DNA of 64,000 nt from Ligula intestinalis (taxonomy: Eukaryota > Platyhelminthes > Cestoda > Diphyllobothriidea > Diphyllobothriidae), in assembly GCA_036362985.1 (NCBI GenBank), contig JAYGXS010000004.1, forward strand, positions 47,656,670 through 47,720,669, written 5' to 3'. Below are positions 11,108 through 22,902 of this stretch, one piece after another (position 1 is the first letter of the stretch; each line of letters opens with the position of its first letter). The position numbers and the translations under genes were made by a program. The notes beneath the pieces were generated by a model that did no database searches, had not been told where the DNA came from, and saw only the letters and a list, made by a program, of their open reading frames with translations.

Positions 11108-12149
11108 CACTTGGCATGTTCTGCCCCTGGATGTTGTTATGTCCGCTTCCGTTGAAGTCTTTAAATAGGAACTAGATTGCTAAAGTTATGTCCACTCTAA
11201 CACCAGCTGACCATTTTAGACTAACTCCAAAAGAAGAAAACATTGTATTTCTTATAATATTACTTGATTATTTTGAGTAATATTTAAATACATCAATATA
11301 TTTTATATTTTAGGCCCCGAAGGCCTCGCCATTGCAAACTTAGAGTTTTGGAAAAATCGATACAATGTTGATAAGTGCTGATCTTCGTTAGCCGCCACAT
11401 AGGCAGCGGGAGCATTTAGTATGGTAGGCATAAAAGTTCATATCCACCAACATATCGGAATTTTAAAATAGTAGTCAACACTTGCTGAAATGCATGAGGA
11501 AATAAGGAGGAAGCAGTGAAAGAACTCCTACCATTAAAGCGAGGGCAGAGTTCTGCTGACCCCCACTTAAAAAACCGTAGGAGAAAAAACTGCTTCTATA
11601 AAGTTCAACAGGTTGGTTGACAGGATTGCTTGTTTTGCAATGAGACAGGACTGTTGATGAGAACGTCTGAGGGTTGGAAACGCTTCTTTTCGTCGGAGAA
11701 ATCATATAGCAGCGAAGGCTGCCGTTCACAACCGTAACACCGCCTTACTGGCTTCATGATCAACCACCAGGGAGGTGAGACCGGAGGAGGCATTGCAGAC
11801 AACAGGGTCGAATGTAGGAGGGAACGGTAGAGGTTAAGTGATCATCACCGCAACGCCGGAGATGCGACCTTGTGGACTGCGGAGTCCAGCGACGGGCTGG
11901 CGAAAATAGCAGAACCACCACGAGCATGACTAGAGACCGTGAAGCCCATCGTCAGGGTTGTAAAATGGGGAACAGAGAACGGAAATAATGATTGGACAGA
12001 AAAGGGGAGTAAAGACCGTTGCAAATATCACTCTATAGGGGAAAAAATAGACCTATATGGAAAACAATTTAATGTAAATAGAACCACTTCATAAACCAGG
12101 GACCCTTTTCAAAATCCAAAAGTTGTGTGTTTATGAAGAAGACAGGTAA
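11108..12149. other. Non-genic stretch
   Basis: No gene is recognised. The part near 12,000-12,149 is probably the 3' UTR of the adjacent minus-strand LINE. Short minus-strand ORFs at 11,475-11,802 have no recognisable motif. Confidence 0.4.
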
Positions 12150-13560
12150 CAAGGGCTTAAATCTCCCGAAGTTCAATGTTTAGGTAACTTGGCTTTAAAA
12201 ACTGATAAGTTAGACGACAGCCTAATTTCAAGGGGAATAGTATTCCAGAGGAAGGCATATTCGGAGGCAAAGAGTGAGAATGGTCCAATGTGAAGCCAAA
12301 GGGTGGTAAAATTATCCCATGGGAATTACGAGGGGCATATGGTCTATCTGCGGGAATAAGAGTGTTGATCCATGGGAGGTTAGGGGTAGAGTTAACGCGA
12401 AAAAGGAAGCAGAGGCCCGCTTCAAGTCTTCTTACCCAAAGAAATTTCATGTTCGCTAACTGAGATCTCGCTATATAAGAAATAGTGGATCGAGGAAGAG
12501 CAAATACTTTTCAAATAGACACGCTCTGTAAATTTTAAACCTAACCGTGGTCAGAAGCATTCATCAGACCAAAGAGGGGACAGCAGTATTCTAGAATGGG
12601 TAGAACATACACGTGATACAGTTTTATCTTTATTTCTAGCAGGGAAAAATTATGTGATATAAAACCACATCTGTGCCACCTTCGCAAATATTCGATCCGC
12701 AAAAAGAGATTATGCTAGTTTATTTGTGGATCACTCTAAAAGTGGAGTATTTTGAAAGACTAGGAGACAAATGAACCTAAACTTGGATGCAGAAAATTTC
12801 ATCTGCCAGGTAATACTCCAACGTGAGTGTGTAAGCAGGTCCGCGTTTTTTATCAACGCATATATTGGCCGTGCCCTTAGAAAATGAGTATATGCATTTG
12901 AGGTCGTCTGCATAAATGAGATTGTGTTAATTTTTCAGGATATTCGAAATTTCATTTATGCGTAGAATGAAGAGTAAAGGACCCAAGACAGTTATTCGAA
13001 AAACACCACTCATGACCAGCTGAGCAGTGGAGTAGCTGTTACATACTAAGCCCTTCTGGCTGCGGTTAGACAAAAAGGGGCCAATGAAGTCAAGGAGAAG
13101 GGGACGGATGCCGATGGCTTCCAGTTTTACCAGAAGCCGTCGGTGCGGTACCTTGTCGAAGGCTTTGCTCAGGTCAAAATCGATAACAACCACATATTGC
13201 CGCTCGTTATGCAGGGAAGTGACGTGGTTAAGAAAAGCTAAGTGACACGTCTCGCATGATCGTCCAGGTAAAAAACCATGCTGCGATTTGCTTAAAAGCT
13301 TGTTTTCTAGGCAAAAAATGATAAGTTGATGAAAAATGATCTTTTACAGAAGTTTGGCTAGGGCCGGGGTTTTATGAACGCATTGGTAGTTATTTACGTC
13401 CGAACGAGATCCTGACTTAAAGACTGAAAGAATAATGGATGTCCTCCAAAGGTCAGGAAAGAAACCGTTTGAGAGATAGACTGAAAATATATGGCTAAGT
13501 AATTTGGGAAAGGTTGACACTCTTTTGATAAATGAGTTTGAATACCGTCAGTTCCCTAAG
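12150..13560 (-). mobile_element. Jockey/CR1-like LINE (family B) relic
   Basis: A minus-strand RT relic of a second LINE family. From 13,555 downward the translation shows GTDGIQ, then FPDLW, then the NYRGV-like block (NNYQCV). Palm motif A follows as VIDFDLSKAFDKVPH at 13,190-13,150. Motif B is degraded (SGVFRITVLGPLLF). The YADDLKC motif is readable near 12,893-12,920, in a different frame. The C-terminal block (VRRLEAGLCFLFRV) is at 12,450-12,157. Frameshifts and stops break it, so it is non-functional. It shares the layout of the copies at 15.8 and 59 kb. Confidence 0.8.
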
Positions 13561-13989
13561 AGTGCGAGTTTTTTACGTGAAATATATGCTTACGAATTAT
13601 GAACTTATTCTCTGCACAAAAGGCATCCATATGCACGCAGATAACTTATGTCAACCAATAACGAAAGTATAGTTGCGATCGTGATGGCTTCTCCTGTTTT
13701 CGCCAAGTTGATGCCGGCCTCGGAAATTGGCCAATGCGTACTGTGGTCGCAGCTGCGGTTCTTTGTAATGTGCACGTGACTCTGCGGTCTCCTCCTCATG
13801 TGGCCATTCGAATAAAGACACTAATCGCGATGGGCCACGCAGCTTGCCACCAACATTCACAGCTGCATATCCGTCCTACCTTCCACATACTTTTCTCCCA
13901 GGAGCGACAGTTTTTCTTCTAAAAACCACGAATGACATATCATTTTTGAATTCTGAGCCATGTCTTAGGAATTTTTTTCACTGTCTGCT

Positions 13990-14228
13990 CTTTTTGCTCA
14001 GTTACAATTGCTAGCTCGTGTTAACTGTCTTCGTCTCACGTGATTATATTTCTTGGAACAAGAGTGTAGTCACCTAAAATTATGTAAACGTACGACCCTC
14101 CTGGAAAGGTTCGGCTGTACTGATGTTTTTGTTAACTTATGTGTAGTAATAGGGAGTTCAAAGGCGTTTGCCTATTTTTCCTTGTATAAGCTTGACTAAC
14201 TTGACTTCACTTAACTTGACTAATAACA
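13990..14228 (+). mobile_element. LINE A 3'-end fragment
   Basis: Ends in the family A 3' block 'agggagttcaaaggcg' near 14,152, then 'tttgcctatttttcc' and a tail of CTTGAC/CTTAACTTGACTA units. Only UTR sequence is recognisable, so the upstream limit is uncertain. Confidence 0.55.
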
Positions 14229-14659
14229 AATCCTATCACTATAAGGTGGCCTCATTATTTATTTCTAGCGAATTGCCAACTCCGAGCATTATCAATATCC
14301 TGTTTTCAGAAATGCATAACCGAATGGAATTGGAGAAACTAAATGAGTCGAAATCTCCAGTATAGAACCATTTCCAAACAAAATTCTCAGCGAACTTGAC
14401 CATGAAAATGATGTGCCTGTGTCAGTGCTCTTTCAAAATTCATTCGACTCCTGTCCATAGGAAGATTGCACATAAAACCCCCTTAAACAAAAGCGCTGAC
14501 TGCGCGTCCATGACTTATTACATACCCATAATCTTGATATGAATCCTTGGCAGGATCCTGGAAGGGACCACTAAGACCCACTTTATTTAATTTCTAGAGG
14601 CCACAATCTGTTATAGAACTGCCAATACTGATCCGAAAAGGAGTATCCTGCACTAAAAA

Positions 14660-15300
14660 TGTGTTGTTGTAAATCCAAAGCTAGACCCGACCGCTCGAGG
14701 ACAACTACCCGGTTTACACTCTCATTGATTTTCAAAATGCCTTTGACACCTTGCCAGACCAGAGACTGCTGTACGAACTAGAACGAATAGGAATCAGAAG
14801 TAACTTCCTCAAATGGATCGACAACTTCCTTGCGAGTCGGTACCTGTTCTTTATATCTGCAAGAAGAAGTCGCGTTCTGCTGCGATCAGGAGTCATCGGT
14901 GCCTCGAATGGACTGCCCGAGGAGGTCGTAATGGCGGACTCCACAGATGCATTCAATCGCAAAGTGGATGAACATTTTCTTAACAGATACCGTTCAAATG
15001 CACAAGAATGCACTGTCAGTAGTCACCTATGCATCGGACAAACCTAAAGATAAAACTTGTATATATGTACGAGTTACTCATCATTTTATGGTAACATATT
15101 TATTTTGGATATATTATGCCCACAAGAAACCACTGAATGCTCTCATTGGCACATTGGCCACACCTGCAGCTAAAATTTGTATGTGTATATATGTTACTCA
15201 TTATTTTATAGTTACATATTTTATGTTAGACATTTTATGGATACTGTTTTCAATAGAGACTTCAAAGGCGTTGCCTACTACCCTAAATATACTAAACGAT
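14660..15300 (+). mobile_element. LINE A relic with internal deletion
   Basis: The RT motif A region (LIDFQNAFDTLPDQRLL, GIRSNFLKWIDNFLASR) is joined in frame, near 14,905, to the C-terminal block (NGLPEEVVMADSTDAFNRK). The rest of the palm and thumb is missing. The 3' UTR ends near 15,300 with the family 'gagacttcaaaggcg' block. A large internal deletion of one copy explains it. Confidence 0.75.
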
Positions 15301-15304
15301 TCTG

Positions 15305-15793
15305 AACTAAGAGTGCAGTTCCTCTGGGTTCATTTCTAGAGCGCGTCCTGTTCCCAATATCTGTGGATGATTGAGTCCGGGATTTGGAGTATAACACAGC
15401 TATGTTTGCAGGTAACGTGAAAATCAGTTCAATCAGGGGGTCTGCCGATGTGGATAGACTGTAGGCCAACTCCTATTACGTGTATGAGTAGTCGAACCGT
15501 TGGCTTCTGTGGCCTAGATAATTCAGCCAGGTCCAACAACAGTATACGCTATTTTCTCAACAAGGCAGATCTGCAAAACATGAAAATCCCAAAGGACATT
15601 CGTGTGCTGACGAAGAATTCTTGAAAGCCGTATTTTATTGCTTGAAAGTAGCGATGAACTTAATGTTTGCATTGTCTGCCATCAGGAGTACCCTTTTGGA
15701 TTTCCGTGAATATCTCTTTCCCAAGCTTGGAAAATTCACGAGGCCACATTTAGGTTATTTGATAAGGCCTGGAAACCCTGGATATTACAAGGT
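15305..15793 (+). mobile_element. LINE A relic truncated by a LINE B insertion
   Basis: Translation gives a degraded motif C region (MFAGNVKIS where MFADDVKIW is usual), then ADVDRL, YVYE.SNRWLL, and the thumb block KFTRPHLGYLIRPGNPG. The sequence then passes directly into the family B LINE at about 15,794 and does not resume after it. Both catalytic Asp residues of motif C are lost. Confidence 0.7.
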
Positions 15794-17515
15794 CAGACTA
15801 TATCTGGCTATCCGCCAACTGTCCAATTCCACATCATATGGAACGGATAGAATACCTCCTTGCATACTGAGACATATGACATATGCCCCAATACTTCTGT
15901 CTAACCTTTTCTCGTTACTGCAGTCAAATGGTACTTATCCAGAAATCTGGAAAAAATCATGTATCACCCCAATTTACAAAAACGGAAATCGGTCCAATGC
16001 CCAAAATTATCGTGGTGTTCACCGCACATCAGTTTTAGCAAAAATCTTAGAAAAAATAATTTATAACCAAATGTTAGACCATCTGACGAATGTAAATCTC
16101 ATACCTCCCTCTCAACATGCCTTTTTACCTAAAAAGTCATGTCAGTCCTGCCATCTCACTTTCTTGGAATTCGTCTCCAGAAATCGAGATGATGGGAACA
16201 CGGTAGCTACAATTTACTTTGATCTAAAAAAAGCCTTTGACAAAGTTCCACATAAAAGACTGATCGTGAAGCTAGTGAGTCACGGGATTCGGCCCCCCCT
16301 CCTTGATTTCCTCAAATCCTATCTTCACAACCGATTTCAAGTAGTACAACTTCGAAATATAGTATCAGAACCAACTCATATAAGCAGTGGTGTTTTTCAA
16401 GGCACTATCCTAGGTCCACTCTTATTTCTCATTTACATTCATGAGTTATCCACGATATCGACATCTGGTAAAACATTTTTATATGCAGATGACTTAAAAC
16501 TCGCATATGCCTATAACAAAAATTCGATAAGTAGTGTGCATAGAACAATTGAATTAGACCTTCAAAAACTAAACGACTGGAGTGTTCAGTGGCAAATGCC
16601 GTTTTCACCAACAAAATGTCATCTCATGATTTTTGGACCAATAAAACTTCCCCCCATAATGTTTAGTGGTCAAGAAATAAAAGAGCTTACATCTTTAAAA
16701 GATTTAGGTCTTAGCTATTCTAATACTCTTGACTTATCCCCACATGTTAAACAAATCGCACCAAAAGCCAATCGACTATGTGGCTTCATAAGTAAAAATT
16801 TCACATTAATTACACTTAAAACTAAACTTTACAAAATGTACGTTTTACCTATTCTAGATTACTGCTCAATATTTTTCGGTACCATGTCATCAGATGACAG
16901 ACAGAAACTAGAAAAAATCCAGCGAAGGTTTACCAGAGTTCTGTGTAAACGCGATGACGCCCGAGACTCCTATTCAATAATGTACAATAGATATGGCCTT
17001 AAACCCCTCTGGCAAAGGCGACTCCAAAATGGTTTAATTTTCCTATTTAAAGTGACACATAATCAGAACATCCTTAGCAATAATATGTTAACAAATCAAA
17101 ACGGTTCCCGTCCCACTAGAAACAACCAACATACAATTCATAACGCTAAAGCTAGGACGGCCCAGCGATCAAATTTCTACACCATAAGATATGCGATCAT
17201 ATGGAATGCCCTACCCAACGATATTCGCAAAAGCCACAGTTTAGCCGAATTTAGAAGAAAGACCAAACAGTTATTATCAAATGACATGACGCATATATTT
17301 CTGAACAAAATAGGACACTTTGCTAACCAGTTCTTTGACGTCCAATTCGGACCAAAAGGGATCTAACGGTCCAGGAGAGTTCCCGAACATTTTGGAGAAA
17401 ATTGGCAAATGCTGGAAGCTTTCCAGTCGACGGTTTCCAACGCTGATAAAATCAAAGCTTAAGCAAAATTGTGCCTTGCCTCCTTTTCCAATCCTTAAAT
17501 AAAAATAAAAAACTA
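15794..17515 (+). mobile_element. Family B LINE, 5'-truncated, open RT frame
   Basis: The reading frame is open to the stop at 17,366. It carries fingers (SYGTDRIPPCIL, NAQNYRGV), motif A (IYFDLKKAFDKVPHKRL, about 16,214-16,265), an altered motif B (SGVFQGTILGPLLF, Phe for the usual Pro), motif C (LYADDLKLAYAY, about 16,478), thumb and the C-terminal WQRRLQNGLIFLFKV block. ORF1 and the endonuclease are missing. The 3' UTR ends in an A-rich 'aaataaaaataaaaaac' tail near 17,515. The open frame extends upstream to 15,621 only because it fused with a family A relic. Confidence 0.85.
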
Positions 17516-17699
17516 AGAACAATTTATCTATTCCAATATTCCTCTACTAATATCTAAATGTTTATAAAAAATTATTATGAAATAAAATAATTTTCTCTTC
17601 AACTATACTAAAATAGATATTGTTTCCATTTATATTGTATCAGAAGTATAAATACTCATGATGTAAATCTCAATCTCACTTAGATATTCGACAAACGAA

Positions 17700-18315
17700 A
17701 GGCCGAATGTCTTCTGCCGATACACTTGAATGACGATGGTGCTTCGCAGCTGCCTCGACCCACCTCAGACATCTGCAACGTCCCATCTAATTAGCAAACT
17801 TGTGCCACTGGACAACGATTGTAATCTCCGTATCGAGCAGACCCATGCATATGGTAGACGCCATATCCTGTAACGGCCGAGTCGAATGCGTCCAATCGGT
17901 GGGGACCAGAGGTTATCGGTACTCTCGGCCTTGGTTCGACGAATAGCGTCTCGTCGAATACACTACCGAGAGGTCCATCGATCTCATCCAACGCTGATGC
18001 GAGCGAGTTAGAGGTAGAACTCATAACGTAATAAAAGGGGGAGACGAGGATATATAAATGTATATTGTACTGGTACAAGGAAGGATATCGGTAATGGGAA
18101 CGGTAACGGAAACGGGAACGGTAAAGGAGATACGGTAAACGGTAAGCGAGAGGGACGGAAGGGATCTAGGTTCGGACTTATCGGAACTTCAGGTCGTCAC
18201 GTGTGTGTTCTCCTGGTCCAATCAGATCACTGTTCTAGGGAAAAAAGGACCGGTCACAGTAAAACGATGATTAAAACAAGAAAACAGGGTTCGGTTCAGG
18301 TTTGGTCCGTTACAA
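17700..18315 (-). repeat. Possible LTR-like sequence
   Basis: On the minus strand it begins TGTAACGGACC at 18,315 and holds a GGNAACGG-rich stretch, a TATA-like 'ttatatatcc' near 18,050 and a short ORF (18,024-17,791). The start resembles that of the LTR-like units at 44.7-45.9 kb (TGTAACGAGCC). No second copy lies in this window, so this is a weak call. Confidence 0.25.
18088..18150. repeat. Degenerate (GGTAAC/GGAAAC) simple repeat
   Basis: About ten imperfect six-base units of the type GGTAAC, GGAAAC and GGGAAC in a row. Confidence 0.8.
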
Positions 18316-19053
18316 TCCTCAGCTGATTTTTTCACCTTCAAACTGACCGCGGCTAAGTATACCTCATTTAAAGGACATAACAGTTTTTTCCAGACCCCAA
18401 GTATTCTTACTATAAAACCGTAACACCTACAATGTATAGATATTTTATTTCATGTTTTTCTAGATTTGCTTCCTAGAAGTCAGGTTTTTTTCACTTAAAA
18501 CAAACTCCTTATTTCGCACACTATTGACCTAGCAAAAGACCAAAACAAATACAATGGTCACTGCGAAAGAAGGGGTTTGGGTTAGGTTTTTTCCTGCCTT
18601 CCGGGGTTTTTGACGGCGCCAAAGATGTGCTTTACAAATAAACCTTATTATTAAACCTTATTATTATTAATTCTATTATTCAACCTACCGAAGTCAACTT
18701 AATCCGTTACCTGTCTGCTGTAGCAAAATTCGAGGACTTATCACACAGACGTTCGGCGTTGTGAGAGGATTGGCTTGTTGTCTGGCATTAGACAGTTTTT
18801 GAGTTCGCTGCCACCACGAGTCTCCAACGTCACACACTTAAGTTGCGTGTTCAGCACAAATTCTTGTTCGCACTCAGAGACAGATAGATTTTCGAAAATT
18901 GGCTGGAGCCATGAGGGATTAAATTTACCTTCCAAAATGTCGCCCTTAATTTTCGCATTTTATGGTCGCGTTTGAACTCTTACAATCCACCTGGTTTGTC
19001 TGTAATATGATCTCAATTTTACTTTGAATACGGGGTACTCCCTAATGGCAAAA
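18316..19053. other. Non-genic stretch
   Basis: AT-rich sequence with no recognised gene. It includes a short 'ttattattaaacc' repeat near 18,640-18,670. Confidence 0.4.
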
Positions 19054-19900
19054 TTCCGGAACCAAAGGATAGCATGGTTCCAGTGGGACCAAAATATAGC
19101 CTTTGGTTCCATTGTGCTGTGATTGCGTATATGAGCGGTATACCGTGCATTGGCCGGGTAGCCTACAATCTGTCATCGAAATCGATGGTCGAACACGCAT
19201 ACACAAGCTCCCCCTTCCACATGAGAAAAACCCTACGCAGGACTCCTGCATTTGATACCTCCCCCATTCCCCAAATGCTGCACCTGGATCAATGTCTTGC
19301 TCTGGCAATTTTGCCGGCGTATGCCTAGGGCGAAAACCCGTGTTAAGGTCACACACGTTCAAAAAGGGGGCGTCTGGGGGTGGAAGGGCAGGGGTTAGTG
19401 GGCGACTACGTGCATAAAGTGCAGCCTGAGCAGGCTCGGTTAAGTCAAATGTTTCGAAGTAGTTTTACTTGTAGTCTGACTACCTGCAAGTAAAAAACTA
19501 CGTCTACACATTTGGCTTTACCAAGCCTGCTCAGACTGCACTTGGTGCGCGTCGTCGCCCCCTACCCATCTATCCCATACCTCCCCCCCTATTTGAACGC
19601 GTGTGACCTGACACGGATTTTTCGCCCTAGGCATACGCCGGCAAAATTGCCAGAGCAAGACATCGATCCAGGTGCCATATTTGGGGAGGGGGAGGTATAA
19701 AATGCAGGAGTCCTGCGTAGGGTTTTTCTCATGCGGAAGGGGAAGCTTGTGTATGCGTGTTCGACCATCGATTTCGATGACGGCTTGTAGACTACCCCGG
19801 CCAGCGCACGGTCTACCGCTCATATACGCAATCACGGCGCAATGGAACCAAAGGCTACACTTTGGTCCCACTGGAAACATTCTATCCTTTGGTTCCGGAA
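19054..19900. mobile_element. Foldback element with ~420-bp inverted arms
   Basis: The whole 847-bp block is a long imperfect palindrome. The left end 'ttccggaaccaaaggata' is matched in reverse complement by 'tatcctttggttccggaa' at 19,883-19,900. Further matching blocks continue inward, with the centre near 19,476-19,487 ('tagtctgactac'). ORFs on both strands are mirror images from the arms and are not genes. Related half copies lie at 20,165-20,350 and 46,235-46,600, so it is a dispersed family and not a local duplication. Confidence 0.85.
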
Positions 19901-20164
19901 CATTGTCATCAGGGCTCTATTACACGTGCCTATTTTCCTCAATCAACTGAGTGACTTGTACTTAGACCTTTGTTTTGTAATTAGTGTTTGTGGCTGTCCT
20001 TCATAGCATTTCGTTTTTGGTTTTTCCTTTACACCCACACTTGTAATTTTAAATTTTTATGTAGTTCACTGGGGGTTATCTAATAGTGCACTGTCATAAA
20101 CTATCTCAACACTTCAAACGTAAGCTCTGCATGCAAAATATTGACCTGCACACCTTGGAATTAT

Positions 20165-20350
20165 TGTGACGTAGACCCTTTGGTCCGAGTGCTGAGTGAA
20201 TGCAGGTCTGGGCGTTATTCCGTGCGTTGAACAGGGTAGTTTACAAGCCTTCATCGAAATCAATGGTCGAAAAGCTTGTTGTAAGGGCATGCACCTTCGG
20301 TGCGCACGTATGCGACCATCCAACGCCGGGCAAAAATGGGCCTAGGATCA
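20165..20350 (+). repeat. Half copy of foldback-element family
   Basis: It shares ordered blocks with 46,600-46,235 (minus): 'agaccctttggtccg', 'tgaatgcag', 'attccgtgcgtt', 'cttcatcgaaat', 'ttcggtgcgcacgtat' and 'aacgccgggcaaaaatg'. Relative to the 46-kb copy it lacks an internal stretch of about 170 bp. The first five blocks, diverged, also occur in the 19-kb foldback. Confidence 0.7.
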
Positions 20351-20355
20351 CCTTG

Positions 20356-20625
20356 ATAGAAAAACGCTAGCGCCGCGCGAAGTCGCCTAGGGCCGTCGCG
20401 CTATTCTGTCCCTGCGAGAAGTGTTCCTAGTCGGCGTCACCCCCTGTGACAGGGGGATACCATCCCCCATCTAGGTGGCGCAGGTATCCCGCGGTCGAAA
20501 TCTGGGCCAAGTTGGATCTAGTCTATGCAGACAAAAGCTTGACACCCTGTGACAAGTGCAAGTAGGGGGGGGGGGGGCTAATCACGTGCACGCAGAGTAG
20601 CGCGACGGCGCTAGTGTTTTTCTAT
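20356..20625. mobile_element. 270-bp MITE with ~24-bp terminal inverted repeats
   Basis: The left terminus 'atagaaaaacgctagcgccg' is matched in reverse complement by 'cggcgctagtgtttttctat' at the right end, with one mismatch over these 20 bases. The interior is GC-rich with smaller inverted repeats (for example 'ccccctgtgacaggggg') and a 13-base G run near 20,566. There is no coding potential. It abuts the foldback half copy. Confidence 0.75.
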
Positions 20626-20639
20626 AGGGACACTAGGAA

Positions 20640-21871
20640 ATTTGGACCTAGGAAATTGTTATCAGGGAAATAGCCGCTATATAATCCTATGCTGGAGTGT
20701 ACGATGCACTCGATTTAAAAAAAGAAGGATTTTAAACCATCCAAAAATTTGGCTGAACACTTATAAGTTTGCATGCTGGACATTTACTCGTCCGATCTGG
20801 AGCGTTCAGCAACCTTCGCATCGTGCTTATTTTTCTGTGCATTGCTAACGAAAACTGGTTCTAAGCCGAACGCACTTTTCGAACTGCATATATTCACCCT
20901 AGTGGAATTATTTACCCTACATTTTGCTCATAGGCTGACAACTAATTTTACTTCATCTAGTTGTACAAACGTGTTTTTTCTAATATTCGTAATTGGCATA
21001 CTTCTGATCATACCTGATAAAGCCGGTCTCTCTACCTCACTATGTGTGGTGACATGTCCGGACAGTTCGGAAATTCGTCTCCTCCAGTGGCCGCAACCAA
21101 CTACCAAATGTCTAACAACCCCCATGTCCTGAAGACAAGCGTTGGGCCCGTTTCTGGCCTGAATTCTGACTCAGCCTTTAGAAAGCAGTGTCGTTCATGG
21201 ACCCACAACAAAGGACGTGCACAAACCGTTTCAGTTATTTTTCTTCGATGACTCGACATGTATTCTCGATATGGTCGCGGTGGATGCAAGCTGTATCATT
21301 TGAGGTTACATCGGTGCAATTTACTCAGGAGATAGTCCACAAAATACCGTCGGCCTCCTCGACCACAGGTCAACGCTTATAAGACTGGCAGGATGGACTT
21401 TTTTGTTTGTGAAGCGTCTTGTTGAATAGTGCAGTGTAATACTCGTGTGAAAAAGGCGTATCGACAGGTCTTTTTGCTTTACACATCCGGTCCTTACCGT
21501 CCGAAAACGATCGCATAGCGCCAGGCCGTCAGAAATATAAAAGGAACACGAGAGTGTAATGGTCATCTGGTTCATGTACCGTCATCCTTATTCTTTTTGC
21601 TATCTGGTAATATTTCGAGCTTCTATATCCTTCGAACTGCGATCACATCAAAACCTTTAAGTACCTATGATTTCTTCCTCGTGCGACAATTTTTTGTGTT
21701 TTGGTTAGCTTCCCCGAAGCGTCCTCAAGACCAAACGGGGACACCAGATTACATCATTAGATCATCTCAATTTCGCTGTTTGAAATGGCCCTCCAATATT
21801 TGACAAAACTTTTTTCTGCCTGCAAACTTGGAGCTATCTCTAATTTCAAGGTAATCGCCAAATAAATAGTT
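20640..21871. other. Region upstream of MRPS14, no gene recognised
   Basis: Short ORFs on both strands have no recognisable family motif. The MRPS14 promoter should lie at the downstream end, but I see no clear TATA or initiator. An in-frame TAA sits 9 bases upstream of the MRPS14 ATG. Confidence 0.4.
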
Positions 21872-22902
21872 ATGCTTCAGTCTATCATTTATCCCCCGCC
21901 TATGATCAGGTCATTGCACATGCCCCCTAGGATTCCCCAAAATCTCTTTTGGGAGCACACTCGTGAGCCCTACAAGACATTCCCGCATCACAGTGGCCCT
22001 GAACACGAACGTATCTTAAAAGAAGAACTCCTCGACTATCCCCCTTATCGAAACTGGAAAAGTTTGTGCTCTGCATCTGAAATTTAACTATTTTTAGTTC
22101 GACATGGCTTTCAGGACGCTATAATGGTTCGTGACTATAAAAGACGTATGATTGCCGCCCATTTTGCGCCATTACGCGTTCGTCTTAACGCCATTCGGAA
22201 GAATGCGATTCTTCCTAAAGATATTCGCGTACGTTCTGTTTCTTTAACCACCTTTTCGTCAATTTTATAAGTGTTAGTATAGTGGGATATTTTTAGTTTA
22301 ATTTCGTCATAAAATGACATTCCATTAACTTAGCGACCGGTTCGTTGGACCGAGTACCTTATCTGCCCGAATATTAAACAGCAGAACTAACCTGTTTATT
22401 ACTGGCTGTACACTCAGTTAATTACAGCCACTAGTCAACTAAGCTGACTAAATTACGTTCTGGTTAACTGGCACTTTTGTTCGTCCTACATCAGATATTA
22501 GTAAACCCAACCTGTTCTTCAGAGTTAAGTCAGGTCGATGTGGTCCGGACTGAGTAAGCAGGCTTATACCGAACTAGGTGCACTTTATTCCATACTACCG
22601 ACTTTTTTCTATTTCAGGACACGGCTTCTGTACAGATCCACTCACTACCACGCGACAGCTGTTTCACGCGTATAATGACGCGTTGCGTTGTCACATCCCG
22701 CAGGCGAGGCTGTAAGACTCGTTGGCGTGTCAGTCGAATCATCTTCCGCAATTATGCGGACTACAACCGCATGTCGGGGGCCATCTGGGCAGTGTGGTCG
22801 CACGACACGGAGTGCACACGTCGACACATGGTATGGCCACCGCCGGCTGGCACCTCTACCACAGAATACATTGAAAAGTATCACAAAAATCTCAGCGACT
22901 AA
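21872..22902 (+). CDS. MRPS14: Mitochondrial small-subunit ribosomal protein uS14m
   Basis: Three coding exons: 21,872-22,061, 22,098-22,228 and 22,618-22,902; phases fit (190+131+285 nt, 201 aa). Intron 1 is only 36 bp; intron 2 is 389 bp with CGC|GTACGT and tttctatttcag|GAC borders. Exon 2 encodes MVRDYKRRM and IRKNAILPKDIR; exon 3 encodes LPRDSCFTR, RCVVTSRRRGCKTRWRVSRI and FRNYADYNRMSG, the signature of uS14 proteins, which bind 16S-like rRNA in the small-subunit head. Human MRPS14 is 128 aa. This protein has about 64 extra N-terminal residues, whose role is unknown, and 34 residues after the Trp where the family normally ends. The start is the first ATG after an in-frame stop; residue 11 is also Met. 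The neighbouring mitoribosome genes MTG1 and DAP3 fit this identity. Confidence 0.9.

Noticed and set aside
19042..19950. Overlapping 80-120-codon ORFs on both strands
   Set aside because: They are mirror images produced by the two arms of the foldback element and have no family motif.
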